Shown piece by piece: positions 40,662 to 48,583 of a DNA stretch of 64,000 nucleotides. The notes under the pieces are model-generated. The model worked only from the letters and a program-made list of their open reading frames with translations. It ran no database searches and was not told the DNA's origin. This DNA comes from DATDMG01 sp036518955 (GTDB lineage: Bacteria; Actinomycetota; Actinomycetes; Actinomycetales; Kineosporiaceae), in NCBI GenBank assembly GCA_036518955.1, contig DATDMG010000349.1, positions 1 to 64,000 of the forward strand. Reading direction: 5' to 3'. Position 1 is the stretch's first letter. Every line of letters begins with the position of its first letter. A program made the translations under genes and the position numbers.

Positions 40662-40675
40662 CGGCACTCGGGTAG
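40650..40675 (+). terminator. Hairpin terminator overlapping the GMC gene stop
   Basis: CTACCCGAGTG (40650-40660) pairs perfectly with CACTCGGGTAG (40665-40675) around ACGG; the stop codon TGA at 40659-40661 lies in the stem and loop. No T-run follows, as is usual at high GC. Confidence 0.65.
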
Positions 40676-40716
40676 GTAGGCGAATGCGTCCGGGGATGTT
40701 AGATTTTCAAGTATCC

Positions 40717-40753
40717 GGCCCGTCGGCGCCTCCCCCCTGAGCGCCGGCGGGCC
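40717..40753. terminator. Second hairpin between GMC and mutarotase genes
   Basis: GGCCCGTCGGCGC (40717-40729) and GCGCCGGCGGGCC (40741-40753) form a 13-bp stem with one G-U pair and an 11-base loop. A short AT-rich stretch (40697-40715) separates it from the first hairpin. It may be a backup terminator or a 5' structure of the next gene. Confidence 0.5.
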
Positions 40754-40832
40754 GGGTCAGTCCGTCGGACGAACGGTCCCTCACCGGGCCCCCGAGGGAG
40801 ACGGGGCCGCGCACTCATGGCACCGTGGTCCT

Positions 40833-41684
40833 GTGATCTCGTCCGACGGTCCGACGTCCCCCTGTACCCCGGTCCGAACCCACGCCGAGGACGGCGCCCG
40901 TCTCGTCGCGTGCGCCCACGGTGGCCAGGTCCTGGGCTGGTCACCGGCGGGCGACGACCGAGACCGGCTCTGGCTCAGCCCGCTGGCCCGCTGCGGCCCC
41001 GGCGAGGCGATCCGCGGCGGGATCCCGGTGATCTTCCCCCAGTTCTCCGACCGGGGTCCGCTGCCCAAGCACGGCCTCGCCCGCGACCGCGCCTGGGAGT
41101 TGGACACCGGTTCGGACGGCGCCCCGGTGGCTCGTGTCGCGTGCCGCCTCCGCGACGACGAGCACACCCGGAAGATCTGGCCCCACCCGTTCACCCTGAC
41201 CCTCGTCGCGGAGGCTACCGGTCCACAACTGACCATGACGCTGGGGGTACGCAACGAGGGCGACGCGCCGTTCAGCCTCACCGCGGCGCTGCACTCCTAC
41301 CTCGCGGCCGGCGTCCCGGGGGCCCAGATCCATGGCCTCGGCGCGCACTGGGCGCAGGACAACGCGCCCGGCGCCGCCACCGTGCGACTCCCCGACGGGC
41401 CGTTGCCGGTGAAGGGGCCGGTGGACATCGCCGTGCGGGGCGCCTCCGGGCCGGTCCGGCTCGCGGATCCGGCGGGCGAACTGGAGATCGAGTGGACCGG
41501 GGACGGCGGATTCGACTCGCTGGTCGTCTGGAACCCTGGTGAGGATCATGCTCTGGACGACGTCCCGCCGGAGGGCGCGGGCCAGTTCGTCTGCCTCGAG
41601 CCGGCGCGGCTGCAGCCGATAACCGTTGCCCCCCAAGGAGTCTGGCGCGCCGCGGCGCGCTTCACGGCTTTGGTCCCGAGCTGA
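40833..41684 (+). CDS. D-hexose-6-phosphate mutarotase (aldose-1-epimerase-like)
   Basis: A 283-residue beta-sandwich enzyme of the YeaD/YMR099C type that interconverts anomers of hexose 6-phosphates. Motifs: GEAIRGGIPVIFPQFSDRGP, PKHGLARDRAWEL (catalytic His region), ALHSYLAAG (second His) and the late VVWNPGEDHALDDVPPEGAG with catalytic Glu in the QFVCLEPA segment. GTG at 40833 is used; no strong ribosome-binding site is seen. It is followed by the universal stress protein gene after 69 bases and may be co-transcribed. Confidence 0.85.
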   Translation: MISSDGPTSPCTPVRTHAEDGARLVACAHGGQVLGWSPAGDDRDRLWLSPLARCGPGEAIRGGIPVIFPQFSDRGPLPKHGLARDRAWELDTGSDGAPVARVACRLRDDEHTRKIWPHPFTLTLVAEATGPQLTMTLGVRNEGDAPFSLTAALHSYLAAGVPGAQIHGLGAHWAQDNAPGAATVRLPDGPLPVKGPVDIAVRGASGPVRLADPAGELEIEWTGDGGFDSLVVWNPGEDHALDDVPPEGAGQFVCLEPARLQPITVAPQGVWRAAARFTALVPS

Positions 41685-41753
41685 TCGATCCGGCGCGGGG
41701 CAGCGTGGTGGCGGGCCCGGGCACGCGCCCGGCCCGCTCGCTGGGAGGCTGCC

Positions 41754-42230
41754 ATGGCAGATGGCGCGATCATCGCGGTCGGGGTCGACGACACCGTGAG
41801 CAGCCGCCGCGCGCTCGCCTGGGCGGCCCGGGAGGCGGTCCGACGGGGCGCCCAGCTCGAGGTCATCACCGCGTGGACCTGGGACGCCGTCGAGGGTGCC
41901 CCGCTCGCCTCGGCGGACCCGCAGACCGTACTGGCGGTCGCGGACCGCATCCAGCGCGACGCGGTCCTCGAGGTCCTCGGCGCGATGGAGGTCACGCCGA
42001 GCGTCTCCCGGCGCGTCGTCCAGAGCACCGCGGCCGAGGCGCTCGTCGACGCCTCCCGGCACGCCGACCTCGTCGTGGTCGGCACCCACGGGCGCGGCCC
42101 GGTGCGGTCGTTCCTGCTCGGTTCGGTGAGCATGTCAGTGATCAAACACGCCTCCTGCCCGGTCGTGGTGATGCCACCGACAGGCGCGGACGGACCGGCC
42201 AAGGAGCCCCTCACGGCGTGCGGATGGTGA
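41754..42230 (+). CDS. Universal stress protein (UspA family)
   Basis: A 158-residue single-domain Usp. The N-terminal strand IIAVGVDDTVSSRRALAWAA and the ATP-binding loop VVVGTHGRGPVRSFLLGSVS (G-2x-G-9x-G-S/T pattern) are present, followed by HASCPVVVMP. It probably binds ATP and dimerises; Usp proteins respond to hypoxia or growth arrest. GGGAGG sits six bases before the ATG at 41754. It is convergent with the HNH endonuclease gene, with a shared hairpin between. Confidence 0.9.
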   Translation: MADGAIIAVGVDDTVSSRRALAWAAREAVRRGAQLEVITAWTWDAVEGAPLASADPQTVLAVADRIQRDAVLEVLGAMEVTPSVSRRVVQSTAAEALVDASRHADLVVVGTHGRGPVRSFLLGSVSMSVIKHASCPVVVMPPTGADGPAKEPLTACGW

Positions 42231-42315
42231 CGTCGCCGTGGTTGCCCGCAGTCACTGAGACCACGTTACGTGAACGGGCTTTTCTTCTGAGCAACCGTGT
42301 GGGACGCTCACTCTC

Positions 42316-42340
42316 GCACCGGCGCCGTGGGCGCCGGTGC
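42316..42340. terminator. Bidirectional terminator candidate
   Basis: GCACCGGCGCC-gtg-GGCGCCGGTGC is a perfect 11-bp stem with a 3-base loop, in the gap between the convergent usp and HNH genes (42231-42399). Confidence 0.7.
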
Positions 42341-42399
42341 ACCACCCGCCCGGGTGCGTCGCCGTCGTCGCGGCGCGGGGGAGTGCGGGGGCCGACCGG

Positions 42400-42894
42400 C
42401 TAGGCGGCGTCATGGAGGAAGGCCTCCCAGGAGGGGTCCCGCTGGTCCGCGCCGCGGACCACCCAGGCCGGCCCGCGGGGAGCGTACGGCCGCACCCGCA
42501 GCGCCCAGCCCTTCTCCTCGGGCGTGCGGTCGCCCTTGGCGTTGTTGCACCGCACGCAGCACGCCACCAGGTTCTCCCAGGAGTCACTGCCGCCACGGCT
42601 CCGCGGCAGGACATGGTCCACGGTGGTGGCGTGCGACCCGCAGTAGGCGCAACGGTGGGCGTCCCGGCGCAGCACACCGCGGCGGCTGACCGGGACGGCT
42701 CGGCCGTGCGGCGCGCGCACGTACCGCGCCAGAAGGATCACCGTGGGACGGGGTAGGGTCACCGAACCGCCGACGACGGGAGACCCGCCGTCCGCGACGA
42801 CTGAAGCCTTGCCCGCGAGCACGAGCACGAGAGCACGGCGGAACGACACGACGGCCAGGGGCTCGTACCCGGCGTTGAGCACCAGCGTCCGCAT
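42400..42894 (-). CDS. HNH endonuclease family protein
   Basis: A 164-residue protein with N-terminal MRTLVLNAGYEPLAVVSFRR, shared by a widespread actinobacterial and cyanobacterial HNH family, and the zinc/HNH region CAYCGSHATTVDHVLPRSRG, then SDSWENLVACCVRCNNAKGD. Two CxxC pairs bind structural zinc, DH is the catalytic His region, and N in the NLV segment completes the motif. The biological role of this solo family is unknown; it is not in a restriction or phage setting here. Start ATG at 42894. Confidence 0.87.
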   Translation of the reverse strand: MRTLVLNAGYEPLAVVSFRRALVLVLAGKASVVADGGSPVVGGSVTLPRPTVILLARYVRAPHGRAVPVSRRGVLRRDAHRCAYCGSHATTVDHVLPRSRGGSDSWENLVACCVRCNNAKGDRTPEEKGWALRVRPYAPRGPAWVVRGADQRDPSWEAFLHDAA

Positions 42895-43340
42895 CCCCCA
42901 CCCCCTTCCCTCCGGGCGCGCACCTGGCTGGTGGCGTCTCGACCTGGACAGCCGACGGCCCGGGCCAGCGGGAGACGGGCGGGAGACGACGAAAGGCGCC
43001 GTTCCGGAAGCGGAACGACGCCCTCAGGGAACGCAGCGGTTCGTGGCCGCACCGCACAGGCGAGTGCGGCGGCAACACTTCGTACCGCGTTGCGCACGAT
43101 GACCTCCCGACCTGCCCACACGGACCGTCTGGAAGCAGGGTAGGGTGGCCCGGGCTCAGGAGCATCACCTTTGTGACGGCTATCTCATCGCCTGTCACCA
43201 AATGCACGCGCTGGCGCACCCAGGTCACCTGATGTCCATCCAGGCCGCTGGCTCGAGGAGGCCACGACAGCACGAAAGGCGCCCGGGTGGTCCGGGCGCC
43301 TCCCGCGGGTGGGCCGACTGCGCGGCAGTCGGCCCGGGCA
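42895..43340. other. Intergenic region with possible minus-strand leader ORF and hairpin
   Basis: A GTG at 43097 (minus) has GGAGG five bases upstream and opens MRNAVRSVAAALACAVRPRT. Downstream on that strand an 11-bp hairpin (42995-43022, one G-U) is followed by TTT, resembling an attenuator before the HNH gene. The frame runs on into the HNH gene to 42759, so a discrete protein is uncertain. The right part holds the two hairpins of the NlpC/P60 gene. Nothing else is seen. Confidence 0.35.
43277..43335 (-). terminator. Tandem hairpins after the NlpC/P60 gene
   Basis: Reading on the minus strand, GGGCCGACTGC/GCAGTCGGCCC (43311-43335, perfect 11-bp stem, 3-base loop) comes first, then AGGCGCCCGG/CCGGGCGCCT (43277-43301, perfect 10-bp stem) followed by TTTCG. 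They begin six bases past the gene's stop. Confidence 0.72.
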
Positions 43341-44231
43341 TCAGACCACGCGGCCGAACGAGACGCTGGCTGAGTAGATCTTGCGGATCTGGACGACGGT
43401 GCCGGTGTGCGGAGCATCCAGCATCATGTTGCCGCCCAGGTAGAGGGCGATGTGGCCACCTCCCGGGAACAGCACGAGGTCGCCCGGCCGCGCCTCCGAC
43501 CGTGGGATGTGCCGGGCGGCCGCCGCCTGCTCGGCGGCCGTCCGCGGCAACTGCTTGCCGAGCTGGGCGAACACGTACTGGATCAGCCCCGAGCAGTCGA
43601 ACCCCCTCGGGCTCGACCCGCCGAACCGGTACGGCGTGCCCAGGTATCGGGAGGCGACGGCGACCGCCGACGACCCCACCGCGGACGACGACGTGACCGA
43701 CGCCGGTTCGGTGTTGGCCGCGGAGGCGCCGTCGGACGACGGCGAGTCGGACGTCGCGGAGCCGGACGGCGTGGATCGGCGCGTCGCCCGGCGGGCCGTG
43801 GCCGTCTGATCCGTGCCCTGCCCGACGTCCGCGAGCGTGAGGTCACCATGAGTGGTCGAGCCGGTCGCGGCTCCGGGTCGGCCGAGGTCGACCGCGGGGG
43901 CTGGGTGGACTGCGACGCCGTCGGGGCCCGGGACGGCGACGAACGCGGTGTGGTCGAAGTCGATGGTGGCGGCGTCCGGCGCACTGACCGTGCCGTCCTC
44001 CAGGGCGAGGCCGGGCGGCAGGGACAGAAGGCCGCCCTCGGGGGCGGTGAAGAAGGCAGACCCCGAGGCGTCAGTGGCGGGGACGGCGGGGATGCTGGCG
44101 GTCTGCGGACCGCTCACCTCCGCGGGACCCGACGTGACGGCATGGGCCGGGAGGGCCATGGTGGCCACCAGCCCGGAGGACATAGCGATGATCACACCGC
44201 TGCGCCGGACCGTTCCCATCCGGCCGCTCAT
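43341..44231 (-). CDS. Secreted NlpC/P60 (C40) peptidoglycan endopeptidase
   Basis: About 296 residues: signal peptide (GVIIAMSSGLVATMALPAHA), a variable Ser/Thr/Ala-rich region of about 160 residues, then the C40 domain with Cys213 in GFDCSGLIQYVF, His260 in GDLVLFPGGGHIALYLGG and His275 in MMLDAPHTGTVV. It would cut peptide stems of peptidoglycan (D-Glu to diaminopimelate bonds). A start at 44231 is chosen; 44219 and 44315 are alternatives and none has a good ribosome-binding site. A c-di-AMP riboswitch lies upstream on the same strand, pairing its control with the Rpf gene at 38247. Confidence 0.88.
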   Translation of the reverse strand: MSGRMGTVRRSGVIIAMSSGLVATMALPAHAVTSGPAEVSGPQTASIPAVPATDASGSAFFTAPEGGLLSLPPGLALEDGTVSAPDAATIDFDHTAFVAVPGPDGVAVHPAPAVDLGRPGAATGSTTHGDLTLADVGQGTDQTATARRATRRSTPSGSATSDSPSSDGASAANTEPASVTSSSAVGSSAVAVASRYLGTPYRFGGSSPRGFDCSGLIQYVFAQLGKQLPRTAAEQAAAARHIPRSEARPGDLVLFPGGGHIALYLGGNMMLDAPHTGTVVQIRKIYSASVSFGRVV

Positions 44232-44325
44232 GACGGCCAGTGGACCGGTCAGTGTGGAGAGTGACGAAGAAGATTTTTGGGACGCCCGGTGGCGCCCCGA
44301 GGGTCGTTCGGTCACCGTGTACCTC

Positions 44326-44563
44326 TCCGAACGCCTTCGAGGTGAGCTGTCGGGTTCGGGTGGGAGAAGTCACCCGGCCGTTCGGTACGGCATCGCCCGG
44401 CCCGGGTCTGGTGGACCGCTGGCCGCTCGATGCACGCCCGCCTGGCTTCACCCCAAGGGACGCCCTGTGGATCCGGGGTGGATCCTCGGTCGCCCCGAAG
44501 TGGTTCCCCCGCCTCTGCCATGCGGTGTCATTCGACCCCGAGGCGGTGGCAGAGCTCGGCGTC
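44326..44563 (-). ncRNA. c-di-AMP (ydaO/yuaA) riboswitch
   Basis: Read on the minus strand: GCCGAGCTCTGCCACCGCC at 44563-44545, GGCAGAGGCGGGGGAACCAC in the middle, CTTGGGGTGAAGCC, then CACCCGAACCCGACAGCTCA and CCTCGAAGGCGTTCGGAGAG. These are the same conserved blocks as in the riboswitch at 38071, with a longer variable arm. It precedes the NlpC/P60 gene; 44232-44325 would be the expression platform. The more AT-rich 44600-44690 probably contains the promoter. Confidence 0.85.
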
Positions 44564-44694
44564 CGCCCGGAGGCTCCCCGGGAGGTGGGAAGCGATGCTG
44601 AAGCTACCCCAGAGGCGGCTGGTAAGTCACATCTCCATAAAGACCAATCGGCGTGTCGCATCGACTCACCGCTCACTGATATACGGAGGGTGAC

Positions 44695-45399
44695 CTAGGC
44701 TGCCGCATCCACCACCACGAAGACGTGAGCTGCCACGCTGAGCGAGAGGGCGATCTCACCGGCCTCGCCACGAACACTCAGCGTGTCCCCCTGCCGCGTC
44801 GCCGACACGCCGGAGCCGGGCACGACCCCGGCCTCCGCCAGCCGCGCCATCAGCTCGGCGTCGGTCTGGATGGTCTCCCCGAGCCGGCGCACCACGAGCC
44901 GGACCGGTGCCGGCGTGGCGGCGAGCGCGTCGGCCAGCGTGTGGACCCCCTCGCGGAACCCGGGAGACACGACCCCCGGCCCGCCCAGCTCGTCGAGCCC
45001 GGGGATCGGGTTGCCGTACGGCGACTCCAGCACCCCGCCGAGCATCGAGTACAGCTTGCGCTCGACGCGCTCGCTCATCACGTGCTCCCAGCGGCACGCC
45101 TCCTCGTGCACGAACTGCCATTCCAGCCCGATGACGTCGAGCAGCAGCCGCTCCGCGAGGCGGTGCTTGCGCATCACGCGCATGGCCTTCCGGCGGCCCG
45201 CCTCGGTGAGTTCCAGATGGCGGTCGCCGGACACGAGCAACAGCCCGTCCCGCTCCATCCTGGCCACGGTCTGGGAGACCGTCGGCCCGGAATGCCCCAG
45301 ACGCTCGGCGATGCGGGCCCGGAGGGCCACGATCCCCTCTTCCTCGAGTTCGAAGATCGTCCGCAGGTACATCTCGGTCGTGTCGATGAGGTCGCTCAC
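44695..45399 (-). CDS. ideR: Iron-dependent transcriptional regulator IdeR (DtxR family)
   Basis: A 234-residue metal-dependent repressor: LIDTTEMYLRTIFELEEEGI, HTH GHSGPTVSQTVARMERDGLL, metal-binding and dimer region HRLAERLLLDVIGLEW with HEEACRWEHVMSERVERKL, and a C-terminal SH3-like domain. It is close to mycobacterial IdeR throughout. With Fe(II) it represses siderophore and uptake genes and activates storage. GTG at 45399 matches the family start; an extended frame to 45567 is unlikely. No IdeR box was recognised in the neighbourhood. It is divergent from the RutE-like nitroreductase gene. Confidence 0.9.
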   Translation of the reverse strand: MSDLIDTTEMYLRTIFELEEEGIVALRARIAERLGHSGPTVSQTVARMERDGLLLVSGDRHLELTEAGRRKAMRVMRKHRLAERLLLDVIGLEWQFVHEEACRWEHVMSERVERKLYSMLGGVLESPYGNPIPGLDELGGPGVVSPGFREGVHTLADALAATPAPVRLVVRRLGETIQTDAELMARLAEAGVVPGSGVSATRQGDTLSVRGEAGEIALSLSVAAHVFVVVDAAA

Positions 45400-45825
45400 G
45401 GACTGCGAACCCTTTCCTCGCCGCGCTCCCCGATGGAGCGCGGAGCCCATTGTCGACGTCCGGAGTACGACGGTCCAACGGTCGCCGACCACGGTGCGGT
45501 GTCGTAGTGCATCCGGTGTCCTGGCACCGCCCGGAGTCGGCTCGCCGGTCTCTGCTGCTGCGCTCACCTGCCGGGCGGCACCCGTCCACCGGCCAGCGTC
45601 CCACCCGGGTGGTTACACCCAGGGTTACCCCGCCCGATCGTGGACCATGCCCGCGAGCGCGTCGAGGCACTCGCCCGGTTCGCCGAGACCCGACGCGCGA
45701 CCGCGGCCGCCGCGACGTAGCGTCACCATGACGTGAGGATCATCACACTGGGTGTCGGGGAAGGTTCCAGGCTGGTTGAGCGTTCTACCTGTCCGTCACG
45801 ATCCTCCGGCCTGAGAGGTCCACCC
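45400..45825. other. Divergent intergenic region between ideR and nitroreductase
   Basis: No gene is supported. Small dyads are present: GGGTG-gtta-CACCC at 45607-45620 and CGTCA-cca-TGACG at 45721-45733. Either may be a regulator site for one of the two divergent genes. No clear promoter pair or IdeR box was seen. Confidence 0.4.
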
Positions 45826-46494
45826 ATGAGCATCAGCGACGTCGACCCCACGCTCGACGCAGGGCTCGGCGCAGAGCTCCGTGTGGACGCCACGCCCGGC
45901 GTAGCGCCGCTCGCGATCGACGACGCCGCCGCCGACGTGCTGTTCCGAGCGGCCCACACGGCGAACACCTTCAGTGACGAGCCAGTGGCGGACGATCAGG
46001 TGCGGGCGATCTACGAGCTCATCAAGTGGGCGCCCACCAGCATGAACACCCAGCCGCTGCGGGTCACCCTGGTGCGTACGTCCGAGGCGCGCGAACGGCT
46101 CCTACGTCACATGGCCCCGGGCAACCAGGCCAAGACCGCTGCGGCACCGCTGGTCGCCGTCCTGACCGCGGACCGGCTCTTCCACGACACGCTCCCGCAC
46201 CTCCTGGCACACAAGCCGGGAGCCCGCGAGATCTTTCTCGACGACGACGTCCGCGACGCGGTGGCCGGGTTCAACGGCGCCCTCCAGGTCGGCTACTTCA
46301 TCCTCGGCGTCCGCGCCGCCGGGCTCGCGGCGGGCCCGATGACGGGGTACGACACGGCCGGACTGGAGGCCGAGTTCTTCCCCGCCGGCGACCGCCGGGT
46401 GCTGGCCGTGGTGAACATCGGCCGGCCCGGCCCCGGTGCCTTCCGGCCCCGGCTGCCCCGGCTGCCGTACGAGCAGGTCGTCACCACCGTCTGA
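45826..46494 (+). CDS. Nitroreductase family protein (malonic semialdehyde reductase RutE/HadB-like)
   Basis: A 222-residue FMN/NADPH oxidoreductase: ADVLFRAAHTANTFSDEPVA, IYELIKWAPTSMNTQPLRVT (FMN contact), FNGALQVGYFILGVRAAGLA, GPMTGYDTAGLEAEFFPAGD and the terminal VVNIGRPGPGAFRPRLPRLP. These are the RutE-branch motifs; RutE reduces malonic semialdehyde in uracil catabolism, but no rut operon is present, so the substrate here may be another aldehyde or enone. ATG at 45826 has GAGAGG about seven bases upstream, which excludes the longer in-frame extension. Confidence 0.85.
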   Translation: MSISDVDPTLDAGLGAELRVDATPGVAPLAIDDAAADVLFRAAHTANTFSDEPVADDQVRAIYELIKWAPTSMNTQPLRVTLVRTSEARERLLRHMAPGNQAKTAAAPLVAVLTADRLFHDTLPHLLAHKPGAREIFLDDDVRDAVAGFNGALQVGYFILGVRAAGLAAGPMTGYDTAGLEAEFFPAGDRRVLAVVNIGRPGPGAFRPRLPRLPYEQVVTTV

Positions 46495-46617
46495 CCCTCC
46501 GCCCCCGACCTCGGCCACGCCCGCTCCGCCAGCGGCGAACGGTGGCGGAATCCCGTTGCCGCTCGTGACCGGGACGACATACGGTCGCCGTACACGGGAA
46601 AGGAGGTGGTCCGACAG

Positions 46618-46656
46618 GTGGATATTCATCGGACGCGTGAGGTGGCTGTCCGCTAG
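46618..46656 (+). other. Possible leader peptide with strong ribosome-binding site
   Basis: AAAGGAGG (46599-46606), the strongest Shine-Dalgarno in this region, precedes GTG at 46618, which opens a 12-residue frame MDIHRTREVAVR. Downstream is CCGTGG-cgag-CCACGG (46688-46703), a small hairpin. The gap 46495-46930 has no other gene. It may be a translated leader that affects expression of the soxR gene, or a conserved micropeptide. A GTG at 46606 would give 16 residues but overlaps the ribosome-binding site. Confidence 0.35.
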
Positions 46657-46918
46657 CCGCTGTCCAACCGGACGGGCTGCCCTGATCCCGTGGCGAGCCA
46701 CGGCGGCGTCATGGCGATCGCGGCTCCCACCGGCCAGCAGCGGCCGGCGAGAACCAGGCAGTCACCGCAGCCCGTAGGGGCCGCACCTCGTCCAGTGCGG
46801 CACGCCCCTCCCCGAGGGGAGCCCTGCGGGCTGTTCCCTCCCTCCGCGGCCGCTGCACCGGCACGGCAGTTTGATCATTAGCGGCCGTGCCGTCCAGGGC
46901 CGCCACGGCCGCGACGCC

Positions 46919-46924
46919 TAGGCT
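46919..46924 (+). promoter_or_regulatory. Leaderless -10 element for soxR
   Basis: TAGGCT fits TANNNT and is exactly six bases before the GTG at 46931, with no ribosome-binding site between. This predicts transcription starting at the start codon, independent of the leader frame farther upstream. Confidence 0.5.
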
Positions 46925-46930
46925 GACCCG

Positions 46931-47434
46931 GTGGCTGAGTCGACCTTGAGCATCTCGGCGGTCTCCCGGCGCAGCGGGCTGGCGCCGTCCGCGCTGCGCT
47001 ACTACGAGGACGCCGGGATCGTCACCGCCGAGCGTGACCACGCCGGCCGGCGCCAGTACCCACGCAGCGTGCTGCGCCGGCTGGCGTTCGTCCGGGCCGC
47101 GCAGCAGGTGGGGCTGAGCCTGGACGAGATCCGGGCAGCCCTCGCAACCCTCCCGGACGGTCGGACGCCGACGAAGGCCGACTGGGCACGGATCTCCCGG
47201 CTCTGGCGGCCGCGCCTGGACGCCCGCATCGCCGAGCTGGTCGCCCTGCGCGACCGACTCGACAGCTGCATCGGCTGTGGCTGCCTGTCGCTGCGGACCT
47301 GCCGGCTCTCCAACCCGGACGACGTCGCCGGGCACCTCGGTTCGGGGGCGAGGTACCTGCTCGGCGACGCCGTACCCAGCGCGACGCGACGCCGGACCAC
47401 CGCGAGGGTGCGTGATCACGGCGCTCGTGCCTGA
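46931..47434 (+). CDS. soxR: Redox-sensitive MerR-family regulator SoxR
   Basis: A 167-residue regulator with the MerR DNA-binding start (LSISAVSRRSGLAPSALRYY), a dimerisation helix and the [2Fe-2S] ligand set CIGCGCLSLRTC: Cys113, Cys116, Cys118 and Cys124. This motif is specific to SoxR, whose cluster is oxidised by redox-cycling compounds. In actinobacteria SoxR usually controls a few oxidoreductase or efflux genes rather than soxS. Here the nearest candidate target is the RutE-like nitroreductase upstream. It is convergent with citrate synthase. Confidence 0.9.
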   Translation: MAESTLSISAVSRRSGLAPSALRYYEDAGIVTAERDHAGRRQYPRSVLRRLAFVRAAQQVGLSLDEIRAALATLPDGRTPTKADWARISRLWRPRLDARIAELVALRDRLDSCIGCGCLSLRTCRLSNPDDVAGHLGSGARYLLGDAVPSATRRRTTARVRDHGARA

Positions 47435-47455
47435 TCATGGCTGGCGAGCCGGGCG

Positions 47456-48583
47456 TCAGTGGCCGTCGGTGTACCCGTAGTGCGGGGTGACCAGCGGGTC
47501 GTACCCCTTGACCGCGGTGATCGGGCGCGGCCCCGGCCCGACGTACCGGGCAGCCGGGCGCACCAGCCGACTGGTGCGTTTGTGCTCCATGATGTGCGCG
47601 GCCCAGCCCGCCGTCCGGGCACAGGTGAACATCGGCGTGAACATGCTCGCCTTCACCTGGGCGAAGTCCAGCACGACGGCGGCCCAGAACTCGACGTTGG
47701 TGGCGAGCACCCGGTCGGGACGGCGGGTGTGCAGCTCCTCCAGGGCGGCCCGTTCCAGGGCCACCGCCACCTCGTGACGGGGAGCCCCGAGGCGCTTCGC
47801 GGTGGCCCGCAGCACCCGGGCCCGCGGGTCTTCCGCCCGGTACACCCGGTGGCCGAAGCCCATCAACCGTTCGCCGCGGTCGAGGACGCCGCGCACGTAG
47901 CCCGGCGCGTCCCCGGACCGCTCGACGGCCTCCAGCATGTGCAGCACCCGGGAGGGCGCGCCGCCGTGCAGCGGGCCGCTCATCGCGCCGACGGCCCCGG
48001 AGAGGCACGCGGCGACGTCCGCGCCGGTCCCGGCGATCACCCGGGCGGTGAACGTCGAGGCGTTCATGCCGTGCTCCGCGGCCGACACCCAGTACGCGTC
48101 GACGGCCTCGACGTGCCGGGGGTCCGGCTCGCCGCGCCAGCGGATCATGAACCGCTCGACGATCGTCCGCGCCCTGTCCACCTCACGCTGCGGGACCATC
48201 GGCTTGTCCCGGCCACGAGCGGACTGCGCCACGAACGACAGGGCCATCACCGACGCCCGGGCCAGGTCGTCCCGGGCCTGCTCGTCGCTGATGTCGAGCA
48301 GCGGCCGGAATCCCCATACCGGGCCGAGCTGGGCGAGCGCGCTCTGCACGTCGACGCGCACGTCGCCGGTGTTCACCGGGAGCGGGAACGGCTCGGCGGG
48401 CGGCAACCCGGGGTGGAACTCGTTGTCGACCAGCAGCCCCCAGACGTTCCCGAACGACACCCTGCCTACCAGGTCCTCGATGTCGACTCCGCGGTAGCGA
48501 AGAGCTCCACCTTCCTTGTCGGGCTCAGCGATCTCCGTCTCGAAGGCGACGACTCCCTCGAGCCCCGGCACGAAGTCGGACAT
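47456..48583 (-). CDS. citA: Citrate synthase 2
   Basis: A 375-residue enzyme condensing oxaloacetate and acetyl-CoA. MSDFVPGLEGVVAFETEIAE opens the protein; catalytic His residues lie in GPLHGGAPSRVLHML and MGFGHRVYRAEDPRARVLR, and the C-terminal GWAAHIMEHKRTSRLVRPAA is conserved. Start, length and context (pdxH and serC beside it) resemble mycobacterial CitA (Rv0889c) rather than GltA2 of about 430 residues. ATG at 48583 has GGGAGTAGGG immediately upstream. It is divergent from pdxH. Confidence 0.9.
   Translation of the reverse strand: MSDFVPGLEGVVAFETEIAEPDKEGGALRYRGVDIEDLVGRVSFGNVWGLLVDNEFHPGLPPAEPFPLPVNTGDVRVDVQSALAQLGPVWGFRPLLDISDEQARDDLARASVMALSFVAQSARGRDKPMVPQREVDRARTIVERFMIRWRGEPDPRHVEAVDAYWVSAAEHGMNASTFTARVIAGTGADVAACLSGAVGAMSGPLHGGAPSRVLHMLEAVERSGDAPGYVRGVLDRGERLMGFGHRVYRAEDPRARVLRATAKRLGAPRHEVAVALERAALEELHTRRPDRVLATNVEFWAAVVLDFAQVKASMFTPMFTCARTAGWAAHIMEHKRTSRLVRPAARYVGPGPRPITAVKGYDPLVTPHYGYTDGH

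Noticed and set aside
36929..40675. 1248-codon plus-strand frame crossing four loci
   Set aside because: Arg/Gly/Pro-rich run covering the nitroreductase antisense, the riboswitch, the Rpf gene and the GMC gene in a wrong frame; no domain matches.
46860..46891. GGCACGGC/GCCGTGCC hairpin upstream of soxR
   Set aside because: Eight-bp stem with a 16-base loop and no T-run; could be chance at this GC content.
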